A stretch of DNA of 64,000 nucleotides from Chaetoderma sp. LZ-2023a (taxonomy: Eukaryota; Mollusca; Caudofoveata; Chaetodermatida; Chaetodermatidae), in contig CM067373.1 in NCBI GenBank assembly GCA_034401795.1, forward strand, positions 36,925,443-36,989,442. The letters run 5' to 3'. Each line of letters starts with the position of its first letter. Position 1 is the first letter of the stretch. The translations under genes were made by a program, and so were the position numbers. Of the stretch, positions 57,310 to 64,000 are shown piece by piece. The notes beneath the pieces were generated by a model. That model did not search any database. It worked only from the letters and a program-made list of their open reading frames with translations, and was not told the DNA's origin.

Positions 57310-60300
57310 TTAAATCTATAAACCATTTCAAAATCGGTTGAGAAATGGCTGAGTTATCCAGGAAACACTTCATGATTCTCATCAAAATATTGCCATGGCG
57401 TCATAACCACGTGGGCGCAAAACTTCTAGAATGTTCTAGAACGTTTGACTGCGCTATTATTAGCTGCGCGCTGATTGGCTGTTGCTCGAACGGTGATTGG
57501 ATGGAGCCTGCGCCTGTGACGTCACGAGGAGTATAAAAGGAGAAGCAATCCAGTGATCGAGAGCATCCTCGGCCAGGGGCCGAACAGGTTGGATCTGTAC
57601 CAGCTACTAACAAGCGTGACAGACAATACACGTCTTCCTTCGCTATGTGTCGGGTTTTTATCCCGTAGCGTGCAGTCCTCCAAGCCACTTCACTAAAACA
57701 ATTTTGTAACTCCCCATTTACGGGAGTAATTTGGAACTTCTGATAATCGTTCACAAATACTACCATCTACAGTCGGAACACAAATTTACAGTGAGGCCTT
57801 TACGGCCTGAATATGTGAGTCTACAGATGTAGAGGCAGGATGTTCTTTGATGGATGACTCTCTGGATCTGCCGGCCACGCGTAAAAGTGGTATTTCAATC
57901 GCCGCCGCATTGATCGTTTAGGTTCTTTCTACTTTCGACCGCAGCAAGTAAACTGCTCGTTGCATCTTCAGAGCTTGCTGAAGTACCCATCACCGTGAAG
58001 CTTTGTTTTGTATCTTTGTTTGCCTCTGACAGCCCCCGCTAGTGGCGGGTTGTTTACACCTTCCATCCATGCCATTGGTGTACGGGAACTTTCTTCACCA
58101 CATAGTACTATCGTATCTTTTACTGACTGCTCATTAGACATTCTATTAGGCTTACAGTGCTGAGCGATGTTCCCCTCCCACCATGAGTGTCCTTGCGGAA
58201 GTCTTGTTTGCGGGAAAACAGCTTGCGAGAACTAACCTGCGGGAACTTTCCAGCTTCCGGAGAGTGCATCATCTCACGTCGACTACGGATTGACGTATCA
58301 ATTTCAGTAACACGGTAGCCTAACTTAGGAATGACTACCAAGTATTCAAGTAACTATACTCCACGGTTTAATTATTTCTCTATATAGGTTTTGTTAATTA
58401 TACTGTATCCGCAAAAACGGTTCCGATGACTAAAAGGAACCGTAACGGTCTCGGGACCAATAGTTATAATTTCTGTATTTGTTGATAATTATTCTCATTT
58501 TCCTCAATGTGTTGCTAACTGCACTATAGTAGGTTCGTTAACCTGTACTGATATATATATTTTGATCATTTGACACTGTATTGATTGTTCTGGTTAGATT
58601 ATGTATATATATGGCCAGTGGCCATCCGTTCATATGTTTGCTTATTCATAGAAAATATAGGACTGCAGTGCACGTAGGAAACACTATACAGCAACATCTA
58701 TATATGCAGCACTTTCTCCCGTTACCAACAATTTTTCACTGAGGTCGCTGTCCGTGCTATAACTCTGTTTAGCCCTGCATGCTACCGACTAAACCTTTTC
58801 TATTCAGCTCAATAGGATAGGTTCAAAATGATTAGAGACACTTTCTTCATTACATACTGTGTAATATATTCTTCTCTTCCGGTAGTGCGATAATCTAGCC
58901 CCGCACTCCGGTAAGACTCATAAGTAAGATTTTGTCTCTCTTCGTGCTCCACTTAGCCTTGTGGCTTCTTAATTGTTTGGATGTCCCTATCCACACTACG
59001 GGCTGATCCGACTCTGGGAAACTATTGGGGTTTCCGAGCGGTGATGGCCAGGGTGCTGTATCACACACATTCCCGTGTATCTTTGGATACTTAGTAATTT
59101 AGCACTTTAAGCCAATGTAGGAAAGCACTGCGAAAACTCATGTATTAATTATTATTTTATTTACTGACAATCCTCCCGCACCACAGTGCAAAGCTGGCAA
59201 CTTGTATGCAAACCTAAAGACAGGTTAAACGGGCGAGATACGTACCCCCTCCAAATTCCATTAAAATGTCTGGGAAGGACATTTGCGGCGGGTATTCGTC
59301 TCTCTTAACCCCACCATAATGATAAGAGAAATGGCCTAATAATGCTTTCGTGAAATGTAACCCATGTCTTGTAATGTTTTATGTGGTTATATAGCGGGAT
59401 GTCTGGATTCTTATCCAGTTCGGAGATCTTACTAAGTAACATGTATGAGCGCTGTCTTCAGTATTGATGTCTTAGGGCATCTGTTCTCCGTGGCAGCCTT
59501 GTCTAATAGCTAGTAGATATCAGCCAGTTGTGGCCTAAAATAATTCTTGTTCTGAAAACAACTAAAAGGAATTAAGCAAAGCAGAAGGCCCGCAGAAATA
59601 AAGCGGCAACTACTAATTCAGCATATTAAGAATTACATAAGACGGTGACGAGGGAATCCATCGGGAATCACCCGTCCCGTCTTCACGTAAAACAGTACGC
59701 ACCCCTATAGTCATAATCTCACTAGGTATGGTCTTTTCTTTCGAAAGCATTTTTGATTGAAATATTAGAGTGGGCCCATTTTTGCCTACTATTCTTCTCC
59801 CGCTTTAAGCAGTGGCGACACCTTCCCGAGATGGAGGCCCGCGCGATGCACTGGCCTCTCGCAAGGATTCAGCGACGGTCCATGCCAGGATAATACTCCT
59901 CACCCAAACTAGCACTAGGAGTAGTGCCCACGTGAGGCACATCACTTTTCATCCGAGGTAACCTTCTTCCTTTCAGCTTAGAGGTATAATAACTTATATT
60001 AAGTTAAATAGCTACGTCTCGTGTATGGGAGCCTCCCTTGCAGGGATACCTCTGCGGACCTACGAGTCTGTGTGGTACCTCCGGGAGCCCCATGTTTAAA
60101 AGTTCATCTACCTGTCTCTATGTCTCGTATTTTCGTATGCTCTTATTGTAGTATTATCTAGCATATTTATAATTGTTTAGGTAAACTCATTGTATAGACT
60201 TATATTTTTAGGTCACCAAATCAAATCTTGTAAGTCCATAGATCACGAAATTGCTATGGACAGGCATACTGGTGACACAAACTCGTGGGATGGGACAGTT

Positions 60301-60575
60301 GTGTTTACTGTTCGCGACAATGGAGTTCCACCAGCCTTTGGAGCCAGTTTTTGTTTCCCGCAGGGCAGTCTCGTACAAGGTCCGTCACCGCGAGACCAGA
60401 TGCTAACCAGCGTCATCACTCGTCGTGCACTTGTGGCACGGCGAGTCGACATGATACACTGGAACGGCCCGACACTACCTGGTGAGCTACAATGTCCGCC
60501 ATTAATGTCTTCATTGATCTACAGCATCATTGGTTACTACTGTTTTTTTGTGTTCCCCTGTTTGTTTCAGTAATT
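57310..60575 (+). mobile_element. Unclassified ORF-poor element, copy B
   Basis: The second, uninterrupted copy is diverged from copy A but holds all major blocks in order. It has TGACGTCA at 57,517-57,524 and TATAAAAGG at 57,532-57,540, GGATGACTCTCTGGATCTGC near 57,862, one GATGACTAA hairpin at 58,425, TTTTTCACTGAGG near 58,730, the identical 28-nt hairpin segment at 59,017, GGAAAGCACTGCGAAAAC near 59,121, and GATGCTAACCAGC near 60,398. A 106-codon frame opens at 60,256 (MDRHTGDTNSWDGTVVF); copy A has a 59-codon counterpart at 55,977 (MDRHTSNTNSQDETVWF). Whether these encode anything is unknown. Confidence 0.6.
57517..57540 (+). promoter_or_regulatory. CRE plus TATA core promoter, copy B
   Basis: The spacing and sequence match copy A across TGACGTCACGAGGAGTATAA and the following AAGG, while surrounding bases have diverged. 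A CTGATTGG and a GTGATTGG lie upstream. Conservation centred on the motifs suggests this was a functional start. Confidence 0.6.
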
Positions 60576-60843
60576 TAGACTAAACAGTTATCCAAGTATT
60601 TCAGGTAGAACAATGTATAATATTAGACACTATTTGCCAAGTAGCTGTACAGAAATTTAAGTTAAAAACATAAAAACATATAAAAATTAGAACAAAAAGC
60701 TGGACACGTCCATCTAAACGCATGCGCAACACGGCTCTGCCAAGTCTTTGGCATGCTGATGTAAAAGAACCACATCATCATCATCATCATCATCATCATT
60801 TTACAAGGCATAAGCCGTTGGCTTGTTATTGCCTCACTGTTAT
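60576..60843 (-). repeat. LINE 3' tail, left piece; plus featureless DNA
   Basis: An (ATC)n run at about 60,774-60,799 and ACAAGGCATAAGCCGTTGGC are the reversed LINE tail seen near 19,880. It stops at GTTAT (60,839-60,843) and resumes at 63,327. Sequence between 60,576 and 60,770 shows nothing recognisable. Confidence 0.6.
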
Positions 60844-63326
60844 TAAATCACCTGGCCTGAAAGGCCAAGTGAGTTTATGCCATGACACAGTCCGTCGTTC
60901 ATCCATCATCCGTCCGTCGTCTGTCCGTCATCCATCAACTTTTCATTTAAATGACTTCTTCTCAAGAACCGTTGGGCCGATTTCAATTATATTTGGCAGG
61001 AAGTATCCTTAGGACATAGCGATCCAAGTTTGTTCAAATGTAGCCGATCGGCCAATTTGGCTGGTGGCCATCTTGAATTTTGGCCGATTTTTAGAAACGT
61101 TTTTAAAAATCTTCTCCAAAACCACTTGAGGGATTGAAGCAAACCTCATGGAATATGATCTACGGCAAGAGGTAAACCAAGTTTGTTCAAGGGAACTTAA
61201 TGTCTATTGGTTCGGCGGCCATCTTGGTTGACCTAGTTTTAGCGAAAATGATGTCTTCTCCAGAACCGCTGAAGGGATCAGGCCAAAATTTGGCAGATAT
61301 GATTAAGGGCTAACAGCCATTATGGTTTGTTCAAGAGAAGTTGAATCGTTAAAAAAGATGGTCGCCGTTGGCCAATCAAAATATAGCGTGTTTGGAGGCC
61401 ATATTGGATTTTTTTATTTGATGGATTTTGAGGCCGAAATTGGTTTTATATAGGTTTTTGGGTAGTCGGATCTCAAATTTACAATTTTCAAAACTGTCGG
61501 ATAAACGTGGATCATTTTCCCGCTAAAAACTCCCATACTAAAGCAATGTGAAATCTAAAATGGCTTCTTCTCGAGAACTACTGGGCCGATTTCAATTATA
61601 TTTGGCAGGAAGTATCCCTAGGGCATAGAGACTCAAGTTTCTTCAAACGGAGCCGATCAGCCGATTTGGCCGGTGGCGATCTTGGATTTCGGCCGATTTT
61701 TAGAAATGTCTTTAAAAATCTTCTCCGAAACCGTTTGAGGGATCGATTCAGGACTCAAGAAAGATGATCTAGAGTATAAGCTGAACCAAGTTTCTTCAAG
61801 GGAACTTAATTGACCAAATTGTTCAGTGGCCATCTTGGATGACCTCGTTTACGCAAAAACGACTTCTTCCCCAGAACTGCTGAAGCGATCAGGCCGAAAT
61901 TTGTATTATATGATTAGGGACTAAGGTCCATTAAAGTTTGTTCAAGAGAAGTTGATCCGTCAAAAAACATGGCCGCCGTGGGTCAGTCAATATATAGCGT
62001 GTTTGGCGGCTATATTGGATTTTTTTACTTGATTGATTTTGAGGCCGAAATTGGTTTTATATAGGTTTTTGGGTATTCTGATCTCAAATTTGCAATGTCT
62101 AAAACTGTCGGATAAACGGTTTGGTGGCCATCTTGGATCATTTTCCCGCCAAAAGCTCCCATACTAAAGCAATGGAAAATATTTAATGTCTTCTCCAGAA
62201 CTAATAGGCTGATTTCAATTATATTTGGCAGGAAGCATCCTTAGGGCATGGAGATTCCATTTTGTTCAAACGAAGGCGATGGACCAATTTGGTCCGCAGC
62301 CATCTTTGATTTCGGCCGATTTTAGAAATGTCTTTAAAGATCTTCTCCGAAACCCTTTGAGGGATCGGTTCAGACCTCATGAAATATGATCTAGTGCAAG
62401 AGCTGACCCAGGTTTGTTCAAGCGAACTTAATTGACCAAATAGTTCAGTGACCATCTTGGATGACCTCGTTTTCGCAACAAAAAAAAAACTTCCCCAGAA
62501 CCGCTGAAGCGATCAGGCCGAAATTTGTGATATATGATTAGGGTCTATGAGCCATTAAAGTTTGTTCAAGAGAAGTTTATCCCACAAAAAATCTGGCCGC
62601 TGTGGGCCAATCAATATATAGCATGTTTGCCGACCATATTGGATTTTATTTTTACTTGATGGACTTTGAGGCTGAAATTGGTTTTATATAGGTTTTTGGG
62701 TATTCTGATCTCAAATTTGCTATTTCTAAAACTGTCGGATAAACGGTTGAAATTGGTTTTATATATGTTTTTGCGCATTTTGATTTCAAATTTGGTGTTT
62801 TCCAGAATGTCTGATAAATGGCATAGCAGCCATCTTGGATCATTTAGCTGCTAAAATCTCCCATACTAAAGCAATGGGAAATTAAAAATGTATGCTTCTC
62901 GCGCCATCTTGGATATTGGTCGATTTTTAGAAATGTCTTCCTCTCAAAAACCGCCAGGGGGTCAATTCAAAATGCATGAAATATCATCTAGGGCAAGAGC
63001 TGCAACAAGTTTGTTCAAGGGAACTTGATTGGCCAAATGGTTTGGTAGCCATCTTCGATAACCTATTTATTGAGCAGATTGGGCCGAAATTTGGGAGATA
63101 TGATTAGGCCCTGAGTGCCATTAAAGTTCTTTCAAGTGAAGGATCTATGTCAGAAACATGGCCGCAGTGGACCAATCAAAATGTAGCATGTTTTGCGGCC
63201 ATATTGGACTTGCAAAAATGTTCACAAACTCATTTAAAATACTACTCCTAAACCACCCACCAACAATTTTGACAAAGATGCATAGTGCTCCAGTTGAGCG
63301 ACATTGGCCCCTTGGGCCTCTTGTTT
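60844..63326. mobile_element. GGCCATCTTGGA mobile element, complete 2.48-kb copy
   Basis: It begins TAAATCACCTGGCCTGAAAG and ends GGCCCCTTGGGCCTCTTGTT. GTTAT flanks it at 60,839-60,843 and 63,327-63,331, and it splits a LINE tail. Inside are three to four repeated units of about 600 bp; AAAGCAATG landmarks fall near 61,541, 62,166 and 62,866. GGCCATATTGGATTTTT and CAAGTTTGTTCAAGGGAACT recur. No transposase or other protein can be read. Confidence 0.7.
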
Positions 63327-63331
63327 GTTAT

Positions 63332-63378
63332 ATAGCATAGCTTGTTCAGTCCAATTCAAAAGATCTTTCTTTCATATA
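63332..63378 (-). repeat. LINE 3' tail, right piece
   Basis: AGCTTGTTCAGTCCAATTCA matches the LINE tail near 19,937 (GGCTTGTTCAGTCCAATTCA). It continues the piece that ends at 60,843. Confidence 0.6.
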
Positions 63379-63400
63379 TTGACATTGTTATATGTTGTCT

Positions 63401-63915
63401 TTGGGAATGGTGTGAATCACACCTTTCATAAATACTGTATATCTTATAAGGAGTTGGGAAAGGTGTGAAATTACACCTTCCAAAACCACTGCATATCATA
63501 TAAGACTTAGGAAAGGTGTGAAAGTAGGCCTTCCATATATATGTATGTAAGTGTTTAAATATGTGGGTGTATGTTATAGATATAATAGATCGAGGATAAG
63601 TGTGAAATTACACCTTCCATATATTTGTATATGTAGGTGTATGTATATAGATACAACAGTTTGAGGAAAGGTATGAAATTACACCTTCCATATGTACTCT
63701 ATAAAGTGTATGATTTAGAAAAGATGTGAAATCGCACCTTCCACAAATCATGGTAGAATGCATACGACCTAGGAAAGGTGTGAAGGTACACCTTCCATAT
63801 ATACAAGTGCGTGTATATAGATTTAGTAATTCAGGAAAGGTGTAAAACTACACCTTCCATAATTTCTGTATAAAGTACATGATTTGGGAAAGGTGTATGA
63901 CCACTCTTCCATGCA
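63401..63915. repeat. Tandem palindrome array with T-box half-site cores
   Basis: About nine units of GGAAAGGTGTGAAATTACAC followed by CTTCC lie 50-85 bp apart with AT-rich spacers. Each can form a hairpin. One unit (63,461-63,472) carries AGGTGTGAAATT exactly; others at 63,514, 63,598, 63,669, 63,722, 63,776 and 63,838 differ by one to three bases. It looks like a young satellite. The remaining ~85 bp of the window contain an (ATGTT)n run. Confidence 0.8.
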
Positions 63916-64000
63916 TATGTATGTTATGTTATGTTATGTTCGTATAATCATCCTCTTGATAGGAGCACCCACCGTAGTGGTAATGGTTAAAATCAGATAA

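Overview
This is a repeat-dominated stretch of a eukaryotic, almost certainly animal, genome. It is AT-rich, full of microsatellites, and carries DIRS, Penelope, several LINE clades, Tc1, hAT-like and TTAA-target elements. The element mix and a mobile family rich in the phrase GGCCATCTTGGA suggest a marine invertebrate, probably a lophotrochozoan; that is inference from impression, not a search. I recognise one host protein-coding gene: an intact, intronless-CDS DIMT1/DIM1 18S rRNA dimethyladenosine transferase at 31,238-32,158 (+). Nearly everything else is mobile or tandem repeat DNA in various states of decay.

Layout. 1-3,120: LINE tail, a TTAA hairpin MITE, a repeat family carrying CRE-like sites, a second MITE. 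3,157-8,450: decayed DIRS-type retrotransposon on the minus strand (tyrosine recombinase, RT/RNase H, gag). 10,596-14,500: Penelope fragment plus a nested stack (Penelope fragment inside LINE-A inside LINE-B). 14,910-19,620: I/Nimb-like LINE (minus) interrupted by an L2-like 3' end. 20,743-23,706: LINE with a PHD-type zinc finger before its endonuclease. 26,275-28,009: related LINE with intact FADD. 28,010-30,620: unassigned DNA, a Z-DNA-prone tract and tandem repeats. 30,976-32,670: DIMT1 flanked by TTAA MITEs. 33,288-40,150: three satellite families plus a mobile GGCCATCTTGGA element. 41,103-44,371: non-autonomous hAT-like element with an 8-bp target duplication, inserted in a LINE C-terminus. 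45,009-50,815: CR1-like LINE split by a second I/Nimb-like LINE. 51,410-60,575: two collinear copies of an unclassified, ORF-poor, promoter-bearing element, one interrupted by a nearly intact Tc1 transposon. 60,844-63,326: a complete GGCCATCTTGGA element inserted in a LINE tail. 63,401-63,915: array of palindromes containing T-box half-sites.

The genes do not form pathways. What can be read is the order of insertions: several junctions show which element landed in which, some with target-site duplications. The most promising undescribed item is the duplicated unclassified element (51.4-60.6 kb), whose two diverged copies keep a CRE/TATA start and RNA-hairpin candidates whose stems change while the loops stay constant.
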